Source: Azophilus sp965200465 (lineage in GTDB: Bacteria > Pseudomonadota > Gammaproteobacteria > Pseudomonadales > Azotimanducaceae). Taken from it: a DNA stretch of 64,000 nucleotides. Shown piece after piece: positions 45,284-54,100 of the stretch (positions within the stretch are counted from its first letter, which is position 1; the number at the start of each line of letters is the position of its first letter). The notes beneath the pieces are model-generated. The model worked only from the letters and a program-made list of their open reading frames with translations, was not told the origin of the DNA and did not search any database. The stretch is from NCBI GenBank assembly GCA_965200465.1, contig OZ241358.1, positions 1,798,001 through 1,862,000 on the forward strand, in the 5' to 3' direction. A program made the position numbers and the translations under genes.

Positions 45284-45528
45284 CGATCCCCTCCATCTTG
45301 GCCCCGGCGCTCCGCCGGTGCGTTCTGACGTGGCGATTCAACTTCGACCCCGGCCGCTTTACGGATGAGGGCCTTCACGCGCTCGTCTGCAAGCAGTTCC
45401 TTCACGTCCACATAGCGCGTACCGTTGCGCGTCACATAAACGTGCTCCCACTCGTGCTTCGGGCGCTGCCTAGGGAACAGACTCTCGAGGAACCTGGGGC
45501 GACTCTTGCCTTCCTCACGCTTGTTCAT
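45280..45528 (-). CDS. small charged protein paired with the DUF6338 gene
   Basis: This protein of about 82 residues begins at ATG 45528 (the frame extends to 45552). It is rich in Arg, Lys and Glu, with a central EWEHVYVTRNGTRYVDVKELLADERVKALIRKAAG that could be a small beta-alpha fold. No family is recognised. The ATGA overlap at 45280-45283 couples it to the membrane protein. Confidence 0.5.
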   Translation of the reverse strand: MNKREEGKSRPRFLESLFPRQRPKHEWEHVYVTRNGTRYVDVKELLADERVKALIRKAAGVEVESPRQNAPAERRGQDGGDR

Positions 45529-45552
45529 GCCGTCGATTCCTTGTCGTTGCAC

Positions 45553-45933
45553 ACTTGCCGGTCACCCGAGGGTCATGTGTGCGGGATCACCGACCTTCCG
45601 GACTTTTGTCCGTCAGGCAGCCATGTCATCCTGGCCACCGTCCGTGGGCTCGGTTGCCATTGGCGCCTAGCATACTACGACCATGCGGCCCACGCCAACC
45701 GACCAGACCAAGCCCGGGCGGGGCCGGCGACAATCTTGGGCGGTTCCGGTGCCTGTTCATGACAGCATGAGCGCACCGATCGTAGCGCCGGAGCGTCTGC
45801 GCCGAACCGGTTGAAGCGCCCGTCTCGATGGTGCCGATGCTCGCGGGACGTTGGCGCGACACGCGAGTTCGCTGGCGCTCAACCCGCGGGACGCGCGCCG
45901 GGACGCGCACCGGGTCGGAATCAAGGGGCGAGA
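45553..45933 (-). pseudogene. gene-free stretch with a decayed XRE-type HTH remnant
   Basis: These 381 bp hold no intact gene. On the minus strand around 45770-45890 two frames together read LSASELACRANV and then RPASIGTIETGASTGSAQTLRRYDR, the helix-turn-helix pattern of XRE regulators. One frame change separates the two parts and no start codon with a ribosome site is visible. The rest, toward 45553, shows only short GC-rich hairpins. Confidence 0.4.
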
Positions 45934-46152
45934 TCATCTCCCCACCGACGTGAGCCCGTAGATTCTGGTGAGCGCCTGTCCCAACTGGAAAAGCGCTTCC
46001 GGCAGCCTGTCGGCCGGCGTGTCCAAGCAGAAAGCGCCGCCTTCTCGCTGTACGCCGCTCTCGGCGACGATGCGCTCCAAGAGCGCCCCGTGCGAGGCGT
46101 CGTCATGCGTCAACGCCGTCACTTCCTTCGGTTTGCGGGGCTTTCGCGGCAT
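45934..46152 (-). CDS. small chimeric ORF: Mod-like N-terminus plus DUF1828-like tail
   Basis: This is a 72-residue ORF. Its first 20 residues, ending EVTALTHDDAS, copy the start of the type III Mod (KRVEALTHDDAS). The rest, LLERIVAESGVQREGGAF followed by EALFQLGQALTRIYGL, resembles the C-terminal half of DUF1828 proteins. It therefore looks like a junction product left by insertions at the mod 5' end and may not be functional, although it is an intact frame starting 3 bases after the TOPRIM stop. Confidence 0.4.
   Translation of the reverse strand: MPRKPRKPKEVTALTHDDASHGALLERIVAESGVQREGGAFCLDTPADRLPEALFQLGQALTRIYGLTSVGR
46067..46117 (-). repeat. repeat of the mod 5' region (copy 2; also at 44494-44515 and 49263-49315)
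   Basis: The block around 46067-46117 shares a run of 25 bases with one mismatch (GACGATGCG-TCCAAGAGCGCCCCG) with 49266-49291. Its right part (about 46100-46117, CGTCATGCGTCAACGCC) is identical to the mod start region near 44499-44515. All three lie in the same orientation, at module borders. Confidence 0.6.
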
Positions 46153-46155
46153 CGT

Positions 46156-47031
46156 CTAGTTCGTCTGCGTCTGCATGGTTGGCTCGTCAGAGGACTCTTG
46201 CCAAGGCACGGCCTGCAGAAAGCGCACCAATTCTTCGCTGAGCTTGCACGTCTTGAAATGTGCTTCCGGGATGCCGTCCCGAGCGACAAGCGTGGACAAA
46301 GGCGCTCCGGGATGTTGGAACTGGCCGGCTGAGGTAATGATGGCTTTCAGCCGGCCCGCCTCGCTTTTGGACGCGGCTTCGTCGGGTTGCCTGCCACCAT
46401 CAATGAACGCACTTGCGGCGTCGAAGTGCCCCGGCCAAGCAGCTGCCACCAAAGGTGCCAGATGGTCTTCGAGCGTACCGGTTGGGTCGGAGCGTGACTT
46501 GTGGACCACGAACACCCCGACATGGCATGTGGGCGCGTTTACCCAACCCGCATGGTCGGCGGCCGACAAATCGCCGAAGTGTTGCCCGTAGCCCTTGCGG
46601 AAGGCGGTCAGCGTAGCCTCCAGCCCCTCGTCGTTGGCGTCAAACAACAAGGCCGTAGCGTAACGCGAGATGTCCACCGACCCTACGTCCAAGGAATCAT
46701 CGAGATCTCGAAGCAAGCCGACCACGGCACCCGCTTGCTGCTTGCCATTCGCAAGGATCAGCACATAGATAGTCTGCCTACCCTTGTCCACGACCGCGGA
46801 CACGAACTGCGGCAACGGAGGATAGGCGGTCGCCTGTAATGTGAGAGCATCAGGATTCCGCTCGAGTCGGCGGGCAACCAGCCCCTTCGATCTTGACGGC
46901 ATACTCCCGAGGGGTGACGGAAGCTCCCTGATGGGCCGGTCGAACCATTTGCAGCCTGCCAACGCGCCCAGACTTCGCTGAACAAAGAAGATGTCGTGCA
47001 GCCCTTCACAGATCACAAGCACCGCCTTCAC
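46156..47031 (-). CDS. TOPRIM-like protein, partner of the ParB-AAA ATPase
   Basis: This 291-residue protein opens MKAVLVICEGLHDIFFVQRSL, the glutamate-containing first TOPRIM motif (Glu9). ATALLFDANDEGLEATLTAFRKGYG carries the acidic second motif (Asp131, Asp134). TOPRIM domains of this size occur as nuclease effectors beside AAA ATPases in anti-phage systems such as PARIS and Gabija/OLD-type pairs. Its ATG overlaps the ATPase stop by ATGA (47028-47031), which supports a joint function. The exact TOPRIM subfamily (DUF3226-like) is tentative. Confidence 0.68.
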   Translation of the reverse strand: MKAVLVICEGLHDIFFVQRSLGALAGCKWFDRPIRELPSPLGSMPSRSKGLVARRLERNPDALTLQATAYPPLPQFVSAVVDKGRQTIYVLILANGKQQAGAVVGLLRDLDDSLDVGSVDISRYATALLFDANDEGLEATLTAFRKGYGQHFGDLSAADHAGWVNAPTCHVGVFVVHKSRSDPTGTLEDHLAPLVAAAWPGHFDAASAFIDGGRQPDEAASKSEAGRLKAIITSAGQFQHPGAPLSTLVARDGIPEAHFKTCKLSEELVRFLQAVPWQESSDEPTMQTQTN

Positions 47032-49235
47032 GTAGCCGTCTCCACGCCCATGCCTCTGAGGTCGAAATCGAGGGCATTGTGCAGCCGGGCGAGCTTCTCA
47101 CCATCGAACCGCCGAACGGTGACGCCACTCTCTCCACGGCACAGGGCGTAGCCGGCGATGTCGTCGGTGGCGTAGTCGTTCAGGATGAACGCATCAAGAG
47201 CCTCCTTGCTGTGTGTTGTGAGGAACACCTGCACGTTGTGTTCCACAGCCAGCTCTTGCACTACTCGGGTGAAGGCGGTGAGCAGTTCCGGGTGAATGGC
47301 GTTCTCGAACTCGTCAATCAACAACACGCCGCCGCGAACGCCTGCGAACAGCAGGCCGATCTCGAATACGCGCCGCATTCCATCGCCGAACGACGACAGA
47401 TCAGGTGCCGGATCGAAGTCTTGGTGGCTCACCAGAAAACGGCGCTGCTCGTCCACGAGCTCGATGTTGATCAAATGCGCATCAACCCGCGCCCTGATGA
47501 ACTCGATCACCTTGGCCTTGCTGCCCGTTGCCAACGCAGCTTCGTTGGCCTTGACGATCGTGTCCAAGCGATTGGCCCAGAATGAGCTGGTCAGAGCCGA
47601 TCGGCAAAGCCAGTGCCGGCCCTGGAAGCTGGCGCGCGGCGGCCGGTTGGAGAACAATGCCACATCGGCGCTCTGGCTCCGATCCCCGTAGTTCGAGGTC
47701 AAGGACACTTTGGCGAGGAAGTATCTCTGATCTCTGATGTCGATATCCGCTTCGTCCAAGCGTCTAATGTCAAGGCGACACGAGTTGTCGGGCACATCGT
47801 CAAAGGAACCGGAAAGGCGAACTTCGGGCTGTAGCTGCCCGACCAGCCAAACGGGGTCCGGTTCCCCCTCAACGCGACCGCGCCAGCGGTGGACATCCAA
47901 CAGCGCGGTCTCATCATTCTGGTGCGCCAGCAGGTAAATAGCCTCCAGCAAGGAAGTCTTGCCGGCATTGTTCACGCCAGAGATGAGATTGACCCGCCGC
48001 AATTCTTCCAACACAACACCATTTATGCCTCGGTACTGGTCGACATGAATGGTCGAAAACTGGGATTGCGTTATCTCGTTGAAAGGCTCCCAAGGCAGTC
48101 GATCACCAGACAGCGCAGGACGCCGCTTCCGCGCAAAGGCAACGCCATGCAGTTTGCCGATCATATGCTCTACCCGGTCCAAATCTTCCGAGTCCAGTTC
48201 ACCGACCCACTTGGTCAATTTCGTTATTCCGTCATCGCAAGCGTCGAACGCACGGGCGATATCCGTCTTCACCAGCAGGTCGCTCGACAGCGTTGCTTCC
48301 TGAAGGCTGCGCGTCTCGTCAAGTCTGCTCACGGCAGCCGGATCCTCAATCAACTTCGCCAGTTCCCGGACATGGCCAGGAGTTGTAATGACCGGGCCAG
48401 ACTCGGAACGCAGGTCCACATCGCCGCTGTCTGCGTCCCCATCTTCGGTGTCAACGACTTCCGACATCCAGTTGAACAAGCGATCCAGATTGTCTTGTTG
48501 CGAGGCAGCCGAAGCCTTGTCGTTCCAACCCAACCAAGAGCGGATGGCCGGCTTTCCAAGAACCTCTCGAAACAGCGTGTACTGGTCGGACTTGAACTGA
48601 TCGCCGTAGTCACTTGCCTTGTAGGCGTCCACCAGAGACAGAGTTCGCACCGACCGATTGAAGTCCTGCTTGGTGACTCCGAGGGCACGGCACACCGCGG
48701 CGGCGTGCCCATCGAACTGCTCCTGCAGCCGCTTCATCGCCAAGGCGCGGTTGATGGCTGGCCAGCGGCGTTTGCCGCTGATGTGGTGCAGCCCCATCAT
48801 CACCATGTGCTGCCGCTCGTCGGCCGCCTCATGGAGGACGACCGGAACCTTGGAGAACAGAGCCACGTCGAGCTTGCCCAAGTGGACTGCACCGTCCTCA
48901 TAGTGGCGTTGCAGGTGCTTCAAGGTGGCGACGCGACGATTCCCTTCCACCACTAGGAACTTGCCACTCTCCCGCCGTTCCACCAGGATGGGGTCGATGT
49001 CGAGCCAGCCGTTCTCCTTGATGCTGGCGATGAGGTCTTGAATGTGTTCCTGGGACTTCCCCGCAACGAAAGTACGGGCTAAGCGTTGGACGTCTGCCTT
49101 GAACAGGTCCTCGGCGGCAACATGGCGGTAGTCCGGGTTGTCGGCGAAGCGAAAGTTGTTGGGGTCGAGATACAGGTTGGCGAGCGATACGGTCTGACGC
49201 CGGCCGCGCATTGGTTCGATCGATGCTTCGCTCAT
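47028..49235 (-). CDS. ParB-like domain fused to an AAA/OLD-type ATPase
   Basis: This 735-residue protein starts at ATG 49235, with GGAG upstream. Residues about 15-150 form a ParB/Srx-like domain (VSLANLYLDPNNFRF, IQDLIASIKENGWLDIDPILV, VVEGNRRVATLKHL). A helical region follows, then an ABC-type AAA15/21 ATPase with Walker A GVNNAGKTSLLEAI (Lys426), signature LSSFGDGMRRVFEI, Walker B GVLLIDEFEN (Asp641-Glu642) and switch LTTHSKEAL. It is coupled to the TOPRIM gene by ATGA. By analogy with AAA-TOPRIM defence pairs it may sense infection and activate the nuclease; the fused ParB domain is unusual and could supply DNA or nucleotide (CTP) binding. Confidence 0.82.
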   Translation of the reverse strand: MSEASIEPMRGRRQTVSLANLYLDPNNFRFADNPDYRHVAAEDLFKADVQRLARTFVAGKSQEHIQDLIASIKENGWLDIDPILVERRESGKFLVVEGNRRVATLKHLQRHYEDGAVHLGKLDVALFSKVPVVLHEAADERQHMVMMGLHHISGKRRWPAINRALAMKRLQEQFDGHAAAVCRALGVTKQDFNRSVRTLSLVDAYKASDYGDQFKSDQYTLFREVLGKPAIRSWLGWNDKASAASQQDNLDRLFNWMSEVVDTEDGDADSGDVDLRSESGPVITTPGHVRELAKLIEDPAAVSRLDETRSLQEATLSSDLLVKTDIARAFDACDDGITKLTKWVGELDSEDLDRVEHMIGKLHGVAFARKRRPALSGDRLPWEPFNEITQSQFSTIHVDQYRGINGVVLEELRRVNLISGVNNAGKTSLLEAIYLLAHQNDETALLDVHRWRGRVEGEPDPVWLVGQLQPEVRLSGSFDDVPDNSCRLDIRRLDEADIDIRDQRYFLAKVSLTSNYGDRSQSADVALFSNRPPRASFQGRHWLCRSALTSSFWANRLDTIVKANEAALATGSKAKVIEFIRARVDAHLINIELVDEQRRFLVSHQDFDPAPDLSSFGDGMRRVFEIGLLFAGVRGGVLLIDEFENAIHPELLTAFTRVVQELAVEHNVQVFLTTHSKEALDAFILNDYATDDIAGYALCRGESGVTVRRFDGEKLARLHNALDFDLRGMGVETAT

Positions 49236-49262
49236 GATTCCGTCTCCGGGGTTGTGCCGGCT

Positions 49263-49315
49263 ACGCGACGATGCGATCCAAGAGCGCCCCGCGCGGGCCA
49301 TCCATGAATGCTCAC
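49263..49315 (-). repeat. degenerate repeat of the mod 5' region (copy 3)
   Basis: On the minus strand it could encode MDGPRGALLDRIVA then stop, parallel to HDDASHGALLERIVA in the small ORF at 45934-46152. It lies in the 185-bp gap upstream of the ParB-AAA gene. The rest of that gap shows nothing I can name. Confidence 0.5.
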
Positions 49316-49420
49316 GTCCTGGCACAGACGTTGGCATAGAAGGTCTCGAAGTGCATGCTCGTCAATGGTCATTGAAATAGCCCCAGTTGATCGCGCCGAG
49401 CTCTGATTCATCGCCGCCTC

Positions 49421-50521
49421 CTACTCATCGGGCTCGATGTCGACGAACCGGTGCTTCTCGCCATCAGAATCTACATGGACTAGAACGCGCTTGTTGACTA
49501 GGGGGCCGATGACGTCGTCGACCTGTTCACCGACGCCCACAACCTTTACATGCCTGCCCTCAACGGCTACCTCCAACCAGTCCTTGTCTAGATGGACGGC
49601 CCGGAGCACACCAGTGTGGGCTTGACGGTGGACGGTTGCGTCGACGTTGGCCTTCCCCAAGCCTCGGATTCTTTCCCCTAGACGCCTGCGGACTTCCTGG
49701 TCGAGCTTCACCGACTGGGAGTCGTCCGCGGACCTCACCTCCAGAGCATCGAACACCTTGCCGCTAGGGGCGAGGTTCCGAGCCAGCTTCAGAAAGGTCT
49801 CCCTGTAGTGAGCGTCCGGCACAACGCCGGAAAAGTCCTCATCGGAGCCGTCGCTGCCAAGACGGAGGACCTTGAAAAGAAAGTCCGCCACTGTTTCGCC
49901 ACGCGAATCGAACATTTCCTCGTTGTCGTCTTGTTGTATCGCCACCGCGAACTGGTAGCTGCCGGGCGGCGCTTGGAAGAGCCAAGCCTGGTAGTTCTCC
50001 CGAATTCGTTTGCTCGGCGGCCCGCGTGTGCGAAAGGCCGTATCGCTCAAGAACTCCACCGTTCGACAGTGCATCGACTCAATCGTTTTGACCTTGTCCA
50101 AGATCGGCTGAAGCGGTGCGCCGCCGGTAACGACCTGACCGCCGCTCACGGACACCATCAGTTGCCCAGGAACAAATCGCAGGCCGCTCGCTTGGCGCTT
50201 CTGCTCCGTCCAGACGACCTGCATTATGTGCTGTAGCTGATGCCGCGCGAAAGCCGGCAGCTGGTCGAACGCCATGCTAGTCAGCGCGATGCGTTCAGCG
50301 CAGTCCAATTGACCGGCCTTGAAATACAGCGATGTAGCGCTCACTGCGGTGATGCCGTAGGTTCGCGCCTTGGAGAGGTCGAGTGCCTCAAGCGCCTGCT
50401 CTTCGGCCACTGCCGCCAAGGCGTAGAGCGCTCGTGCGTCTTCGCGTTTGCCGAGACGCACGCGCGCCTCTGCTTCCGACGCGTGGGCCTCGCTTGTCCT
50501 GTGGTGCTGAATCCAAGTCAT
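49421..50521 (-). CDS. uncharacterised island protein with TPR-like N-terminus
   Basis: This is a 366-residue soluble protein. Residues 10-100 look like helical repeats (ASEAEARVRLGKREDARALYALAAVAEEQAL, then ATSLYFKAGQLDCAERIALTSM), similar to TPR or MIT hairpins. The middle, GQLMVSVSGGQVVTGGAPLQPILDKV and QAWLFQAPPGSYQFAVAIQQ, is beta-rich. The C-terminus is charged and ends VHVDSDGEKHRFVDIEPDE. I do not recognise a family. It overlaps the preceding gene by ATGA (50518-50521), so the two act as a unit. Confidence 0.7.
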   Translation of the reverse strand: MTWIQHHRTSEAHASEAEARVRLGKREDARALYALAAVAEEQALEALDLSKARTYGITAVSATSLYFKAGQLDCAERIALTSMAFDQLPAFARHQLQHIMQVVWTEQKRQASGLRFVPGQLMVSVSGGQVVTGGAPLQPILDKVKTIESMHCRTVEFLSDTAFRTRGPPSKRIRENYQAWLFQAPPGSYQFAVAIQQDDNEEMFDSRGETVADFLFKVLRLGSDGSDEDFSGVVPDAHYRETFLKLARNLAPSGKVFDALEVRSADDSQSVKLDQEVRRRLGERIRGLGKANVDATVHRQAHTGVLRAVHLDKDWLEVAVEGRHVKVVGVGEQVDDVIGPLVNKRVLVHVDSDGEKHRFVDIEPDE

Positions 50522-51090
50522 GGTGCTGTCGGGCTGGTGCCCATCGCGTCTTGCGTCGTCAAATCCACGTCGGCGAGCATGATCTGCGCGGCGCGAAAAC
50601 CCACGACAGCTGCTGTCGCGGGCAAACTGCTCTGCCCCTTGGCAGCCTGTGTGCGCTTTTCGTCAAGGCGTCTGCGGATCGCCTTCGCATCGCCCCGGTC
50701 CGTGCCGGATACCTCGAAGCGACGACATTCCTCAAGGTCGTGAATTCCTTTGCCCGCAGGAGCAACATAATAGTCCGCCCCAGCCAAGACTTCGGCTCTG
50801 CCGACGGCGAACAACCCGTCGGACAGCTCGATTGCCGCCAACGCGCAGGCGCAGGCGCCTGCCTCCGTGGCGTCGATCTCGTTCGCCCACGCCAGCCTCG
50901 CCCTCTCGTCCGGCGCAGTCCAGTCGACGGTGGCGATGCTCGCGATGCCGTCCCGATCGAGGGTCATGTCCAGTGGCGGCTGATGATGGCGATCTAGGCA
51001 GACTGCCGCGGCCTCCGTATTGGCGTCGGCAGTGGCCGGCGTGAGGCCCGAGTGACGGGACGCCATTTGGTGTATGGGCAGGCTGGGCAT
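50518..51090 (-). CDS. uncharacterised island protein, partner of the TPR-like gene
   Basis: This protein of about 190 residues starts at ATG 51090 (or ATG 51066); the open frame runs much further upstream but that part is antisense to res. Notable stretches are GADYYVAPAGKGIHDLEECRRFEVSGTDRGD and LPATAAVVGFRAAQIMLADVDL. The spacing Asp-Tyr-Tyr-Val then a Glu-Val-Ser pair and a downstream Lys could suit a PD-(D/E)xK core, but this is weak. It starts 24 bp after the res stop and is probably cotranscribed. Confidence 0.65.
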   Translation of the reverse strand: MPSLPIHQMASRHSGLTPATADANTEAAAVCLDRHHQPPLDMTLDRDGIASIATVDWTAPDERARLAWANEIDATEAGACACALAAIELSDGLFAVGRAEVLAGADYYVAPAGKGIHDLEECRRFEVSGTDRGDAKAIRRRLDEKRTQAAKGQSSLPATAAVVGFRAAQIMLADVDLTTQDAMGTSPTAP

Positions 51091-51113
51091 ATCGTGGGGT
51101 CTATTCCGTAGCC

Positions 51114-54100
51114 TTAACGCACCATAGCAGAACCGCTGTCCAGGAAGCGACCGCTGCCGGCAGCTTGTGCAAGCAGAAGCGGTGCCAGCGCTTCCGTGAC
51201 CGCGGCCGCCAGCGCCGCATCCAGATCCCCGCGCATCGTGTACACGTCCTTGAGTTCCACGAAGGCCCAGCGCCCGCGGTCGCCCAGCCGGTTCACGGCT
51301 GGCACCCAGTAGGTCTCCATCGTCTGCTTCTTCACCTTGGCGTCTTCGCGGCGGTAGCCCTTCACTTCCACCACCAGGTTCAGCGGGTCGTCCGCGCCCT
51401 GGCCGTCGTCCACGCGTACAATGAAGTCCGGGACGTAGGTGCGGGCTTCGCCGCCCATGCGGTACGGCACGGTGAAGCCGAGGCCTTGGTTCGCCACATA
51501 CGAAAGCACGTTGGGGTGCGATTCCAACACGCGGCACAGTTCCATCTCCCAGTCGCTGTCGCACACGGCGCCGTCCACATGGCAGCGTCTGGCGTCCGTG
51601 CGCCAGATGGTCTGCTTCACGGTGCGGAAACTCACGTCGGCGCTGGTGCCTTGCGGATTGAAGGGGTCGAGGGTGGCGAGGATGGGCTTCTCGCCGACGT
51701 GCTGGGCGACGATGGCGCTGGCGATGCGCTCGCAGGCCATGTCCGCGAGGGCCAAGTAGAGCAACTGCGCTGGGCGGGTGTCGCCCTTGCAGACCAGATG
51801 CGCCGCCAGCCAATGCAGCACGATGGCCTTGAGCTGGGCGAACAGGTGCAGCTTGGGCGATTCGCCCGGCGCACGCCACTTGGTCTCCAAGAGCCGCTTC
51901 GTCAGGTGGTAGGCGATGGTGTTGTGGCGGTAGGCGTTCAGGCGCTCCAAGGTGAGGTTCACGCCCTCGCCGACGATGCCTTCGTTGCGCGTGATCGACG
52001 GGCCGACGAGCTCCGGGGTGAGCAGCAGCGTGGAATCTTCGTTGAACCGCGCGGACACCTGCTCCGCCGGCAGTTCCACGCGATAGCCCACAACCCGCGG
52101 GAAGTGGATCTCGCAGGCGTCGCGCTCCGGGCGCACCGCCTTGATGTGAACCGGCCGAGCGACCGGGCGCGGCTTCACCACCACCGGTTCGGCGGTGAAG
52201 TGGAAGGGAATGCCCAGCACGTCGGCGTACTCCACGCCGAACAGGCCGTCTTCGTTCAGTTCGTAAGACTGGCGGCGCAGGGCGCGGCCCACCACTTGTT
52301 CGCACAGCAGTTGGGTGCCGAAGGCGCGCACGCCCAGCACATGGGTGACGGTGTTGGCGTCCCAGCCCTCGGTGAGCATGGAAACGGAGACCACGCAGCG
52401 GATGGCGCCGCCCAGGGCACCTTCCTTGCCGACGGTGTTCATCACTTCGCGCAGCAGGTCTTGGTCTGAGATGTTCTGCGCACTGGCCAAATCGCCGGTG
52501 CGTTCCACGCGCTCGCGGCGGAAGCGCTCGATCTCGTCCGCGGCCATGGCGCGGAACTTCTTGTCCAAGGCTTCGCCGGATTCGAGCCGCTCGCTGTCGA
52601 TTAAGAGCGTGTTGGGGCGGGAGAGCGGCTGGCCCTGTTCGTCGAAGTTGCGGAACAGCGGCAGGCGGCCTTGCTCCAGCCGGGATGCATCCCCGCCTGC
52701 CTCGCCTTCCCCACTCCCGACGAAGAACCCCGAGATGTAGTCGTAAAGCAACTTGGACGTCGCTTGGTTGTTGCACACCACGATGAAGCACGGCGGCACA
52801 CCCACGCCCGCCTCGCGCCACGCCGCGAAGGTCTGCTCGTAGTGGCCGTAGAGCGCTTCCAAGGCGGTTTGCAGCTCCGCCGGAAGCGCCAACGGGTCCA
52901 GGCTGCGCTTGGCGCCGGCGCCCGGCATCCGCTTGCCGATGTGTGCCCAGAGTTCGCGGAACTTCGGCATCTCCCCGCTCGGCACGTTGTCCGCCACCGG
53001 CACCCGGGGCAGCTTGACGATGCCGCACTCGATGGCGTCCATCAGCGAGAAGTCCGTCATCGTCCACGGGAACAATGTGCCCTCGGCATAGCCGGAGCCG
53101 CGCAGGAAGAACGGCGTGGCGGAGAGATCGATCACGCGGCTCACGCCGAGCTTGGATGAGAGCGTTTGCAGGCCGCTGATCCACGTCCGCGCCGCCTCTT
53201 CGTTCCGTTGCGCTTCGCCGCGTTCATCGCCCTTGAGCGCACCCTCCTCGCTTGCGTCCTCGGGCTTGGCGGCGTAACAGTGGTGGCCCTCGTCGTTGAA
53301 CACCAGCAGGTTCTTCATGCCCATCAGCTCCGGGCACACCCGGTGCAGCATCTGGCCTTCGGTTTCCAAGGTGGCGAGTTCCTGCCCCGGCCCTTGGCCT
53401 TGCAGCAGCCGCCTTGTGCCCTTGGATAGCTGCACCCGTTCACGCCGCATGAAGGCGTGGAAGTTGGTGATGAGGATCTTGGCGCGGCCCAAGTCCGGCA
53501 GCATGTCCGTGGGCACCAGTTCGCGGCCGGCGTAGTAGCTCTCCGGGTCGTTCGGCAGCAGCACCCGCAGGCGGTCGCGGATGGTGATGCCCGGCGTCAC
53601 CACCAGAAAGCCGCGGGTGAAGCGCGGGCTGTTCGGGCGGCGCGCGGCGTTCACGGCTTGCCAAGCGATGAGCATGGCCATCACGGTGGTTTTGCCGGCG
53701 CCGGTGGCGAGTTTCAGCGCGAGGCGGCTGAGGCCGGGGTTCGCTTGCTCGTTGGCGCCCTGCAGGTGTTCGAGGAAGCCACGGGCCCCGCGGCCGAGCT
53801 TCGGCGCCACCTCCATCAGCCAGATGGCCGTTTCCGCGGCTTCCACTTGGCAGAAGAAGGGCCGGATGCCGGCGAACGAATGGTGCCGCCAGTGGCGCAG
53901 CAGGCGCGCCGTCTCCGGTGTCACCTTCCACTGGTGTTCCGGCAACTGCCGCCAAGCGGCCACCTCCCGGCGCACGCCGTTGATGATGTGCGCATGCTGA
54001 TATTGCTGGTGGGCGGTGTCCATTTCCGCCGCGGCCTCGTCGAGAGCCAGCTCGCGCTGGTCGCGCCGCTTGCGTTGCGGCTTCGGGATGGGCGTGATGA

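Noticed and set aside
50518..53184. Long minus-strand frame extending the 190-residue gene upstream
   Set aside because: The upstream part overlaps res in another frame and looks random; the real start is ATG 51090 or close to it.
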